From Xanthobacteraceae bacterium (GTDB lineage: Bacteria > Pseudomonadota > Alphaproteobacteria > Rhizobiales > Xanthobacteraceae): a stretch of DNA of 5,897 bases. Shown piece after piece: positions 1 through 5,091 of the stretch. The notes beneath the pieces are model-generated. The model worked only from the letters and a program-made list of their open reading frames with translations. It was not told where the DNA came from and did not search any database. The stretch lies in contig JASHXZ010000643.1 of assembly GCA_030043285.1 (NCBI GenBank), positions 1 through 5,897 on the forward strand, written 5' to 3'. How positions within the stretch are numbered: position 1 is the first letter of the stretch; every line of letters starts with the position of its first letter. Position numbers and translations under genes: made by a program.

Positions 1-39
1 AGGCTCGCTTCGCTCGTACCTCAGGGTGACGGAATAGAC

Positions 40-158
40 TCAATGCCGGTAATGGTCCGGCTTGAACGGGCCGTTCTGCGGCACGCCGATGTAGGTGGCC
101 TGCTTCTCGGAAAGCTTCGTCAGCTTGACGCCGACCTTGTCGAGATGCAGGCGGGCGA
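40..158 (-). pseudogene. Orphan 3' end of a second ahcY copy (C-terminal ~39 codons)
   Basis: Read on the minus strand, this piece encodes the last ~38 residues of S-adenosylhomocysteine hydrolase, from [12 protein letters not shown] to KPDHYRH followed by TGA. No ahcY body is attached: homology stops sharply near 158 and unrelated sequence follows. Aligned by eye to the tail of the intact gene (1411-1529), about 102 of 119 bases match. Most differences are synonymous, and only four residues change (V/I, E/D, A/S, H/Y). That pattern suggests a tail that evolved under selection in another functional ahcY, not a recent local copy that then decayed. In this family the tail reaches into the neighbouring subunit's NAD site through the Lys and first Tyr of KPDHYRY; both are kept, but the last Tyr is His here. 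The fragment cannot be functional alone. A minus-strand frame reads on to 450, but upstream of the tail it is antisense to the Panacea gene. Confidence 0.9.
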
Positions 159-303
159 TTGGCTTGGGAGGTCGCGAACCAGATCTTTCCCAGAACGAAT
201 CACTCAGCGAAAACCCTGTTTGCCAAAAATGCAAAAAAGTGGATTCCAGCAAGCACTTAAGCGCCAATTGAATCGACATGATAAAGCTGCCATATTGTCT
301 CGG

Positions 304-861
304 ATGGCGAAGAAGGCAGCGCGTCAAGTCTTGCGTTATATTCCCAGCGTTGAGAAAGCGCTGGAAGTCATTTTGTGGCTTGCTGAAAAGCAGCCCGGCA
401 TCGACGTATATCATGTCGTGAAATCGACGTTTTACGCCGACAAGTTTCACATAAACAAATACGGCCGCCCCGTCATCGGAGATGACTATCGCGCCGCCTG
501 GTGGGGCCCGCTGCCTCGCGTGGTGTATGGGCTGCTGCGTTTTCGTCCAATGGAGATTCTTGCGCTGGGCGGCAACGGCAAGCTTCCCTTCCGCGTCGAA
601 GAAGGCACATTCGGCGTTTATGGCGACCGCGGACCAAACACTAAGCGACTTTCTCCAAGCGATGTAGAGGCTCTACAGCATGGCTGGAGCCAAGTTCACG
701 ACAAGACGTTCGATGAGTTGTTTCAAAAAACTCACAATGATCCTGCCTATCAAAATGCGATTGACGGCAACATGGATTATCGAGACTTCATTTCCGGTGG
801 GTCAAATATCAAAAAGAAAATCGAGTATCTGGAAGAGGCCGCGCGAACTGCCGCCTTGTAA
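304..861 (+). CDS. Panacea-domain protein (SocA-like antitoxin, DUF4065)
   Basis: A 185-residue protein with the hallmarks of the Panacea domain: a helix [18 protein letters not shown] (15-32), then [20 protein letters not shown] (37-56), [20 protein letters not shown] (59-78), and a C-terminal part with LSPSDVEAL (117-124) and [17 protein letters not shown] (136-152). In known systems Panacea proteins are antitoxins that neutralise varied toxins encoded next door, and SocA is a proteolytic adaptor for its toxin SocB. That role is inferred here. The start is uncertain. ATG 304 begins about 14 residues before the domain, while ATG 229 would add 25 basic residues; neither has a clear ribosome binding site. 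The frame stays open back to 43, but that part is antisense to the ahcY tail fragment and should not be counted. The gene is visibly AT-richer than ahcY, which suggests transfer. A possible partner lies just downstream. Confidence 0.82.
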   Translation: MAKKAARQVLRYIPSVEKALEVILWLAEKQPGIDVYHVVKSTFYADKFHINKYGRPVIGDDYRAAWWGPLPRVVYGLLRFRPMEILALGGNGKLPFRVEEGTFGVYGDRGPNTKRLSPSDVEALQHGWSQVHDKTFDELFQKTHNDPAYQNAIDGNMDYRDFISGGSNIKKKIEYLEEAARTAAL

Positions 862-866
862 GAACG

Positions 867-923
867 ATGGTCGCGCCGCGCGAAGTAGTGCGGATTTTCG
901 ATTCGCTTTACGCGACCGAATAA
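867..923 (+). pseudogene. Short ORF after the Panacea gene, possible broken gene start
   Basis: An 18-codon frame, ATG to TAA, starts 5 bases after the Panacea stop. It encodes MVAPREVVRIFDSLYATE, which looks like the amphipathic N-terminus of a real protein more than like noise. No family is recognised. It may be the start of the gene whose C-terminal part is seen at 955-1227, with intervening frameshifts or a stop; the two are in different frames. Close coupling to the Panacea stop is what a toxin partner gene would show. It could equally be a chance ORF. Confidence 0.25.
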
Positions 924-954
924 AGCTAGGCGCCATATCTGTATTTGCGGTCAA

Positions 955-1227
955 TTGCAGCTGTTTTTACGCATCAACTCGGAGCCTCTTTATCCTCCCG
1001 CACACAGGATTTTGCGCGCGAATAATTCATCTTTCCTGACGCACGACAGTTACGTCGAGCTGACTCAATTGGTGCGGCATATCACTGACGATATCGCACG
1101 CGCGGAACACCTTGGCACCATGAGTATGAATGAGGCGAGAAAGCTGGTGGCGGCCGCAGAACAGGCTGTAACTCTCAGCGAAGAGCATAAGCAGATCATC
1201 CGCGAGCGATTGCTTGGCGAGGGCTAA
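955..1227 (+). CDS. Small helical hypothetical protein downstream of the Panacea gene (start uncertain, possibly a gene remnant)
   Basis: This 90-residue frame opens at a TTG with no convincing ribosome binding site. Its last ~64 residues, from FLTHDSYVELTQLVRHITDD to the end, look like a genuine, mostly helical, charged protein. The first ~25 (LRINSEPLYPPAHRIL and around) look less so. The family is not recognised. It shares strand and neighbourhood with the Panacea gene, 93 bases past its stop, so it could be part of the cognate partner. If so it may be truncated at the 5' side, because a separate protein-like frame starts at 867 and a TAG at 886 closes this frame upstream. Alternative starts inside are TTG 1012 and the ATGs at 1120 and 1126. 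Its TAA lies exactly at the edge of the palindromic repeat 1225-1369, so the 3' end may also have been altered by that insertion. Confidence 0.45.
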   Translation: MQLFLRINSEPLYPPAHRILRANNSSFLTHDSYVELTQLVRHITDDIARAEHLGTMSMNEARKLVAAAEQAVTLSEEHKQIIRERLLGEG

Positions 1228-1369
1228 AGCATGAGGTCAAGTTGATTCAGTCCATCGTCATTGCGAGGAGCGGAGCGACGAAGCAATCCAGAACGGCGGC
1301 GCCGCACTGGATTGCTTCGCTTCGCTCGCAATGACGAGCGAGTGGATCGACCAGGATCATCATGCTCTA
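1225..1369. repeat. MITE-like imperfect inverted repeat (dispersed palindrome)
   Basis: The core is an inverted repeat: CGTCATTGCGAGGAGCGGAG onward to CAATCCAG (1256-1291) pairs with CTGGATTGCTTCGCTTCGCT onward to AATGACG (1307-1336). The GC-rich loop has its own GCGGCGCCGC palindrome. The similarity continues outward in weaker form to TAAAGCATGA at 1225-1234 and TCATGCTCTA at 1360-1369, which pair in 9 of 10 positions. The whole can fold as one long hairpin. A core copy recurs at 5569-5656, so this is a dispersed family. It lies about 40 bases past the ahcY stop and could also serve as a bidirectional terminator or RNA stabiliser. Confidence 0.85.
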
Positions 1370-1410
1370 AAGACGCAAGAACAGAGGAAGCTGTCCCGCC
1401 TCACCGAGCA

Positions 1411-2838
1411 TCAATACCGATAATGATCCGGCTTGAAGGGGCCGTTTTGCGGCACGCCGATGTAGGTTGATTGCTTGTCGGAGAGTTTTGTCAGCTTGAC
1501 GCCGATCTTGTCGAGGTGGAGCCGCGCGACTTTTTCGTCGAGCGCTTTCGGCAGCACGTAGACTTTCTTCTCGTATTTGTCAGGTTTGGTCCACAGCTCG
1601 ATCTGCGCCAGCGTCTGGTTGGTGAACGACGACGACATGACGAAGCTCGGATGGCCCATGGCGTTGCCGAGATTCACCAGGCGGCCTTCCGACAACAAAA
1701 TGATGCGCTTGCCGTCCGGGAATTCGATCTCGTCGACCTGCGGCTTGACGTTGTGCCATTTGAGGTTCTTCAGTGCCGCGACCTGAATCTCGCTGTCGAA
1801 GTGGCCGATATTGGCGACCACGGCGCGGTGCTTCATGTGCCGCATGTGGTCGATGGTGATGACGTCGACGTTGCCGGTGGCGGTAACGAAGATGTCGGCG
1901 CGCGGTGCGGCGTCCTCCATGGTGGTCACCTCGTAGCCTTCCATCGAGGCCTGCAGGGCGCAGATCGGATCGACCTCCGACACCATGACGCGGCAGCCGG
2001 CCTGGCGCAGCGATGCCGCCGAGCCTTTGCCGACGTCGCCGAAGCCCGCCACCATCGCCACCTTGCCGGCCATCATCACGTCGGTGCCGCGGCGGATGCC
2101 GTCGACCAGCGACTCGCGGCAGCCATAGAGGTTGTCGAACTTCGACTTGGTGACGCTGTCGTTGACGTTGATGGCGGGGAACAACAGCCGGCCTTCCTTG
2201 TGCATCTGATAAAGCCGGTGCACGCCGGTCGTGGTCTCTTCGGTGACGCCGCGGATGTTCTTTGCCGTCTTGGTGTACCAGCCCGGCTTGTCCTTGAGCC
2301 GCTTCTTGATGGCGGCGAACAGCACTTCCTCTTCCTCGTTGTTCGGATGATTGAGCACGGCCGGATCGGTTTCGGCGCGGCTGCCGAGATGCATGAGCAG
2401 CGTGGCGTCGCCGCCGTCGTCAAGGATCATGTTGGGCGCGCCGCCGTCGGACCATTCGAAGATGCGGTGGGTGTATTCCCAGTAGTCAGGCAGCGACTCG
2501 CCTTTGACGGCGAATACGGGCGTGCCGGCGGCGGCGACCGCGGCGGCGGCATGGTCCTGCGTCGAATAGATGTTGCAGGAGGCCCAGCGCACGTCGGCGC
2601 CGAGCGCCGTAAGCGTCTCGATCAGCACGGCGGTCTGGATGGTCATGTGCAGCGAGCCGGCGATGCGGGCGCCGCGCAGCGGCTGCTCCGGTCCGTACTC
2701 CTCGCGGGTCGCCATCAGGCTGGGCATCTCGGTCTCGGCCATGGCGATTTCCTTGCGGCCCCAATCGGCGAGGGCGAGGTCTTTCACCACGGAGTCCGCG
2801 GCGGGGGAGGGGGTTTTCGGCTTGGTCGAGGTGCTCAT
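1411..2838 (-). CDS. ahcY: S-adenosylhomocysteine hydrolase (adenosylhomocysteinase)
   Basis: AhcY reversibly splits S-adenosylhomocysteine into adenosine and homocysteine in the cytosol. This relieves product inhibition of methyltransferases and feeds methionine synthesis. The 475-residue product is full length for the bacterial family. Visible landmarks are SLHMT (62-66, substrate-site His), DDGGD (140-144), SEETTTG-like TEETTTG (199-205), [11 protein letters not shown] (226-236, with the catalytic Lys 231 and Asp 235), the NAD-binding GFGDVGKG (265-272), NIGHFD (343-348), and the C-terminal KPDHYRY (469-475), which completes the NAD site of the next subunit. The start is ATG 2838 because AAGGA lies 5 bases upstream; an in-frame extension to 2928 reads proline-rich noise. 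In rhizobia the gene commonly follows the chvG-hprK-EIIA-HPr cluster, as here, though an accessory pair now separates them. A strong palindrome upstream suggests repression. A diverged copy of its 3' end lies 1.25 kb downstream. Confidence 0.98.
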   Translation of the reverse strand: MSTSTKPKTPSPAADSVVKDLALADWGRKEIAMAETEMPSLMATREEYGPEQPLRGARIAGSLHMTIQTAVLIETLTALGADVRWASCNIYSTQDHAAAAVAAAGTPVFAVKGESLPDYWEYTHRIFEWSDGGAPNMILDDGGDATLLMHLGSRAETDPAVLNHPNNEEEEVLFAAIKKRLKDKPGWYTKTAKNIRGVTEETTTGVHRLYQMHKEGRLLFPAINVNDSVTKSKFDNLYGCRESLVDGIRRGTDVMMAGKVAMVAGFGDVGKGSAASLRQAGCRVMVSEVDPICALQASMEGYEVTTMEDAAPRADIFVTATGNVDVITIDHMRHMKHRAVVANIGHFDSEIQVAALKNLKWHNVKPQVDEIEFPDGKRIILLSEGRLVNLGNAMGHPSFVMSSSFTNQTLAQIELWTKPDKYEKKVYVLPKALDEKVARLHLDKIGVKLTKLSDKQSTYIGVPQNGPFKPDHYRY

Positions 2839-2843
2839 GGGGG

Positions 2844-2848
2844 TCCTT
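2844..2848 (-). promoter_or_regulatory. Ribosome binding site of ahcY
   Basis: On the minus strand AAGGA lies 5 bases before ATG 2838. It fixes the start at MSTSTKPK and rules out the longer in-frame reading from 2928. Confidence 0.75.
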
Positions 2849-2923
2849 CGCGGGGTCAGAATGGGGCTTGCGATGAAAGCGCCCGGCAGGGCTATAGCAG
2901 GGCCGCGCCGCGGCGGCAATAAA

Positions 2924-2945
2924 CACATAAAGATACCTTTATGTG
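2924..2945. promoter_or_regulatory. Perfect 9-bp palindrome upstream of ahcY, candidate operator
   Basis: CACATAAAG (2924-2932) and CTTTATGTG (2937-2945) are perfect inverted repeats around ATAC, centred about 96 bases before the ahcY start. AT-rich, symmetric and embedded in GC-rich DNA, it has the shape of an ArsR-family operator. SahR, an ArsR-type regulator that responds to S-adenosylhomocysteine, controls ahcY and methionine genes in several proteobacteria; a site of this kind is my inference, not a match I could verify. A weak -35-like TTGCGG (2956-2961, minus strand) would place a -10-like TATCTT (2930-2935) inside the palindrome, with a long spacer, so bound protein would block the promoter. 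Confidence 0.6.
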
Positions 2946-2948
2946 CCT

Positions 2949-2979
2949 ACCCTCCCCGCAATCGGGGGAGCGCTAGGGT
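2949..2979. repeat. Short GC-rich nested inverted repeat
   Basis: CTCCCCG (2952-2958) pairs with CGGGGGAG (2963-2970) around CAAT, and ACCCT (2949-2953) with AGGGT (2975-2979). It sits directly next to the ahcY operator candidate, on its upstream side. It resembles the C-rich/G-rich short palindromes scattered through such genomes. No T-tract follows on either strand, so a classical terminator is not supported. Confidence 0.45.
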
Positions 2980-3016
2980 GGGGTGAACCCGCCCGGCGCC
3001 GCCGCATTGTGCCCGT

Positions 3017-3176
3017 ATGGACGCCAAAAACCTCGAACCCATCACCTCATTGCACCAGCTCAGCGCAGCCGAGGCCGTCGGCGCTGCTGCGCATCGAGGA
3101 TGAGGCGGACAAGCACGCGGCGTATAGGGTGTTTGTCGCCGATCTGAAAAAGGCCGCGGCGGAGGTGAATTCGTAG
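3017..3176 (+). pseudogene. Small gene of unknown function with a probable frameshift
   Basis: From ATG 3017 the frame reads MDAKNLEPITSLHQLSAAEA and then runs into TGA at 3101. One base over, the frame continues from about 3078 as SALLRIEDEADKHAAYRVFV, then ADLKKAAAEVNS to TAG at 3174. Both halves look protein-like and join naturally into a ~54-residue helical protein, so a single-base change near 3075-3085 (GCCGAGGCCGTCGGCGCTG) is the likely break. I do not recognise the family and see no ribosome binding site. The final codons and stop run into the palindromic repeat at 3173, so the original 3' end may be lost too. An intact gene with an unusual start cannot be excluded, as the second frame is open back to 2943. 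Nothing else gene-like was seen between 2839 and 3303. Confidence 0.35.
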
Positions 3177-3261
3177 CCCGGATTGAGCGCAGCGAAATCC
3201 GGGAACGGCATTAAAATTTGCTGATCGTCCCCGGATGTCGCTTCGCTCATCTGGGCTACGG
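3173..3261. repeat. Dispersed palindromic repeat (GTAGCCCGGAT family)
   Basis: The left arm, beginning GTAGCCCGGATTGAGCGCAG (3173-3203), is an imperfect inverted copy of the right arm, which ends GCTTCGCTCATCTGGGCTAC followed by GG (3229-3261). A 25-base unpaired middle separates them. The right arm recurs as a single arm at 4094-4117, on the other side of the helix-turn-helix gene pair. It lies 43 bases past the stop of that pair (minus strand), where its hairpin could act as a transcript end. Confidence 0.8.
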
Positions 3262-3303
3262 GCTGACAGCCGACCGATCAGAGAAAGCCGTCGAGCCCGC
3301 CTG

Positions 3304-3837
3304 CTAATGAGGGCCGCCACGCCCTTTTTTGGAAGGCGGCATCCCGCTCAGAATGGCCTCGATCACTTGCGGGTACTCTTCTATGACCTTCAGGAGCAGT
3401 CGTGCGCTCGGGTCGGGATCATTGCGACCCTGCTCCCAATTTCGAATCGTATCGATATTGAGCAGGAATCGATCGGCGAACTCGGCCTGGGTAAGACCGA
3501 AGATTTCCCTGACGTGACGCGGGTCAACATTCGGCATTTTGACTTGACGGGCGTCGATACCCAGTCGAGTCAGCTGATCGATTGAATGATCGATATGGGG
3601 GCACGCGAGTTCAAGGGCGACTGTTTCTCCCGCGGCCAGTCTGTTGACCACTTCGTGCGCCTTTCGCAATGAAAGACCGCAAGACACCAGCAAGCGAGCG
3701 AGATCTATCGGACGACTGATCGGATCAATCCGTCGCAGATGAACCCTTGCGGCGGGGAAAGCGGTACGCGGGTGGGATGCTGTTTGGCCTCGCTCCTGTC
3801 GTTCGAGCGCCGCCTTGAATGATAATTTCTTCGGCAT
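3304..3837 (-). CDS. Cro/C1-type helix-turn-helix protein, candidate antitoxin
   Basis: A 177-residue DNA-binding protein. The C-terminal part holds a Cro/C1 helix-turn-helix, LTQAEFADRF then NIDTIRNWEQGRNDPDPSAR (115-145), followed by LLLKVIEEYPQVIEAIL (147-163), the pattern of HigA-like antitoxins. The middle (about 40-105) is unusual: CGLSLRKAHEVVNRLAAG (53-70), then LGIDARQV (92-99), recalls the ribosomal L7/L12 C-terminal or ClpS-like fold, a resemblance seen by eye only. ATG 3837 is chosen because GGAAG lies 6 bases upstream and MPKKLSFKAALERQ reads as a natural N-terminus; ATG 3870 would lengthen the overlap. It overlaps the end of the upstream gene by 113 bases, so the two are probably translated together. 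It likely represses its own operon and binds the upstream gene's product. Confidence 0.8.
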   Translation of the reverse strand: MPKKLSFKAALERQERGQTASHPRTAFPAARVHLRRIDPISRPIDLARLLVSCGLSLRKAHEVVNRLAAGETVALELACPHIDHSIDQLTRLGIDARQVKMPNVDPRHVREIFGLTQAEFADRFLLNIDTIRNWEQGRNDPDPSARLLLKVIEEYPQVIEAILSGMPPSKKGRGGPH

Positions 3838-4063
3838 CGGCTTCTTCCAAGAGCTTCCGGCCGATTGCATTCAAACCGGCCCTGCCAAGCGCTCCAGGGT
3901 GCAAACCCTGCACGTGAGCGCCATCGATATGGAGAGCGCGCCCAACCATCGTCACTTCGCCCATCAGCTCGATCGCGCCGGCCGGAGTGACGATCCGAAT
4001 GATCCAGATCGACCCCTCGGTCGCATCATCGAGCTCAATGAGGATTTCCGCGTTGGTCCACAT
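3725..4063 (-). CDS. Small protein of unknown function, candidate toxin of the pair
   Basis: A 112-residue protein that I do not recognise as a named family. It starts MWTNAEILIELDDATEG, has alternating hydrophobic stretches typical of beta strands (SIWIIRIV, 18-25; IELMGEVTMVGRALHI, 31-46), a helical segment (LGRAGLNAIGRKLLEEA, 59-75), then IIIQGGARTTGARPN (80-94) and PPAYRFPR (97-104). The RTTGARP loop near the end looks like a conserved signature. It precedes a Cro/C1-type regulator, and the two frames share 113 bases, which favours a toxin-first operon like HigBA. However, it lacks the clear RelE/HigB pattern, so toxin activity is inference. The part shared with the downstream gene carries the signature motif, so neither frame there is free to drift. 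ATG 4063 has no ribosome binding site and abuts a palindrome, which suggests leaderless or very short-leader translation. Confidence 0.65.
   Translation of the reverse strand: MWTNAEILIELDDATEGSIWIIRIVTPAGAIELMGEVTMVGRALHIDGAHVQGLHPGALGRAGLNAIGRKLLEEADAEEIIIQGGARTTGARPNSIPPAYRFPRRKGSSATD
3844..3848 (-). promoter_or_regulatory. Ribosome binding site of the helix-turn-helix gene
   Basis: GGAAG on the minus strand lies 6 bases before ATG 3837, inside the coding sequence of the upstream gene. It favours 3837 over ATG 3870 as the start. Confidence 0.5.
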
Positions 4064-4064
4064 A

Positions 4065-4079
4065 TACGCGTTTCGCGTA
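4065..4079. promoter_or_regulatory. Palindrome at the start of the candidate toxin-antitoxin operon
   Basis: TACGCG (4065-4070) and CGCGTA (4074-4079) flank TTT, one base upstream of ATG 4063. On the minus strand, TTGAAA (4083-4088, + coordinates) lies 17 bases before TATATG, so the palindrome fills the spacer of a possible promoter. That -10 overlaps the ATG, which makes either the promoter or the start codon doubtful. An autoregulatory operator for the helix-turn-helix protein is the simplest reading. Confidence 0.5.
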
Positions 4080-4093
4080 CTAATTTCAAGCGC

Positions 4094-4117
4094 GTCGCTT
4101 CGCTCATCCGGCTACGG
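4094..4117. repeat. Single arm of the GTAGCCCGGAT-type repeat
   Basis: GTCGCTTCGCTCATCCGGCT followed by ACGG repeats 3237-3261 in the same orientation, with one substitution and a one-base length difference. It sits directly between the HPr stop at 4119 and the promoter region of the candidate toxin-antitoxin pair, so the pair is bracketed by two direct copies. No opposite arm is present here. Confidence 0.75.
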
Positions 4118-4118
4118 A

Positions 4119-4451
4119 TCAACACTCCTCGCCGAAGCGCGAGGCGATCAGCGCTGCCAACGCGTCCATCACTTCGGCGGCTTCGTTGCCGGTCGCTTCC
4201 ACGCTGATCGAGGTGCCGGGTGCGGCGGCGAGCATCATCAGGCCCATGATCGAGGTGCCGCCGACGCTTTCGTTGCCGCGGGTGACGCGAACTTCGGCGT
4301 CGAATTTTTCCACCGTCTGCACGAACCGCGCCGAGGCGCGCGCGTGCAAACCCTTTTTGTTGCAGATGACGAAGACGCGGCTCACCGTTTCGGCGCGCGG
4401 CGAATTTTCATCGGCCTTGTGCGCGCCGCCGCTTGGAGCCGGGTCGTTCAT
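4119..4451 (-). CDS. ptsH: HPr family phosphocarrier protein
   Basis: HPr carries phosphate from enzyme I to EIIA proteins through a histidine, and can be phosphorylated by HprK on a serine. In this 110-residue protein the histidine site is NKKGLHARAS (31-40, His 36) and the serine site is GGTSIMGLM (64-72, Ser 67), so both regulatory residues are kept. The ~22-residue N-terminal extension, PAPSGGAHKADENSPRAE, is longer than in enterobacterial HPr (about 85 residues) and looks disordered. The ATG overlaps the EIIA stop as ATGA, which indicates translational coupling. With no permease in view, the chain is probably regulatory, as in other alphaproteobacteria. The C-terminus ends EEC, just before a repeat arm; no terminator with a T-tract is visible. 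Confidence 0.95.
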   Translation of the reverse strand: MNDPAPSGGAHKADENSPRAETVSRVFVICNKKGLHARASARFVQTVEKFDAEVRVTRGNESVGGTSIMGLMMLAAAPGTSISVEATGNEAAEVMDALAALIASRFGEEC

Positions 4452-4849
4452 TTTCCGGTCAGCACGCGGCTCGCGATGGTGACATATTTGCGCCCGGCGT
4501 CCTGGGCGGCGGCGACCGCTTCGCCGAGCGGGCAGTCGGCGCGCACCTTGGCGAGCTTGACCAGCATGGGCAGGTTGATCCCGGCCAAGACCTCGACTTT
4601 CGGCTGGCTCATCACCGAGATGGCGAGGTTGGACGGCGTGCCGCCGAACATGTCGGTGAGGATGGCGACGCCGTCGCCGGTGTCGACGCGCTTGACCGCG
4701 GCGATAATGTCCTTCCTTCGCGCTTCGACGTCATCTTCAGGATCGATGGTCACCGCTTCGATCTGGTCTTGCGGTCCGACCACGTGTTCCAGCGCGGCCC
4801 GGAACTCGATGGCAAGCCGGCCGTGGGTGACAAGCACGACACCGATCAT
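4448..4849 (-). CDS. PTS EIIA component, mannose/fructose family
   Basis: A 133-residue cytosolic phosphotransfer domain of the EIIA-Man type, often named ManX or PtsM-like in rhizobia. MIGVVLVTHGRLA places the phosphorylated histidine at residue 9, and TDMFGGTPSNLA (65-76) is the family's substrate loop. Length matches a stand-alone EIIA-Man domain, with no IIB domain fused. ATG 4849 is chosen because it begins directly at the conserved first strand and GGGGAG lies 3 bases upstream; the in-frame ATG 4885 adds an unconserved basic stretch. The stop overlaps the HPr start by four bases. It likely receives phosphate from HPr and acts as a regulator, since no EIIC or EIID permease is visible nearby. 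Confidence 0.94.
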   Translation of the reverse strand: MIGVVLVTHGRLAIEFRAALEHVVGPQDQIEAVTIDPEDDVEARRKDIIAAVKRVDTGDGVAILTDMFGGTPSNLAISVMSQPKVEVLAGINLPMLVKLAKVRADCPLGEAVAAAQDAGRKYVTIASRVLTGK

Positions 4850-5091
4850 GGAACTCCCCGCGGGCGCGTTCCGGTTGCACCGCACGAAAGACCCTCCATC
4901 ATGGTTATCCGAAGTCTAAGCGCAAGAGGCAGCGGCGGGGTATGTTGCATTGCAGCAGACTAAAGTCGAATCAGAAATTTCGAAAACCGCCCCTGGGAAC
5001 GCACTTGCCGCAACGCCCGCCGAGTCTAAAGCCGTTAAGGTTACCAATTTCCAACCGCCGACGCACTTCCGGGGTTCGTCGGATTTCGGTC
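4850..5091. other. Intergenic gap between hprK and the EIIA gene
   Basis: This 242-base gap has no convincing gene on either strand. It is AT-richer than its neighbours around 4955-5000 and holds GAAATTTC (a perfect 8-base palindrome) and an imperfect TGTTGCATTGCAGCA symmetry. A promoter for EIIA-HPr on the minus strand is plausible here, but I cannot pick out a clear -35/-10 pair. The gap suggests that EIIA-HPr can be transcribed apart from hprK. Confidence 0.4.

Noticed and set aside
1..39. Repeat arm at the left edge (GCTCGCTTCGCTCGTACCTC)
   Set aside because: It resembles the end of a dispersed palindrome, but the other arm lies outside the window, so it cannot be assigned.
43..303. N-terminal extension of the Panacea reading frame back to 43
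   Set aside because: This part is antisense to the ahcY tail fragment and then crosses the junction; it has no Panacea similarity.
1471..2922. Long plus-strand open frame of 483 codons opposite ahcY
   Set aside because: It is the antisense shadow of the GC-rich ahcY gene, full of His, Val, Gly and Asp runs, with no domain or ribosome binding site.
2839..2923. SAH or SAM riboswitch in the ahcY leader
   Set aside because: The ~85-base leader does not show a convincing conserved pseudoknot layout; the palindrome upstream explains regulation more simply.
4433..4963. Plus-strand ORF opposite EIIA
   Set aside because: It is a shadow of the EIIA gene, with no protein-like motif and no start signal.
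5030..5060. CtrA-type binding site around the GTTAAGG in the hprK-EIIA gap
   Set aside because: Only one half-site is present; the TTAA-N7-TTAA spacing is not met.
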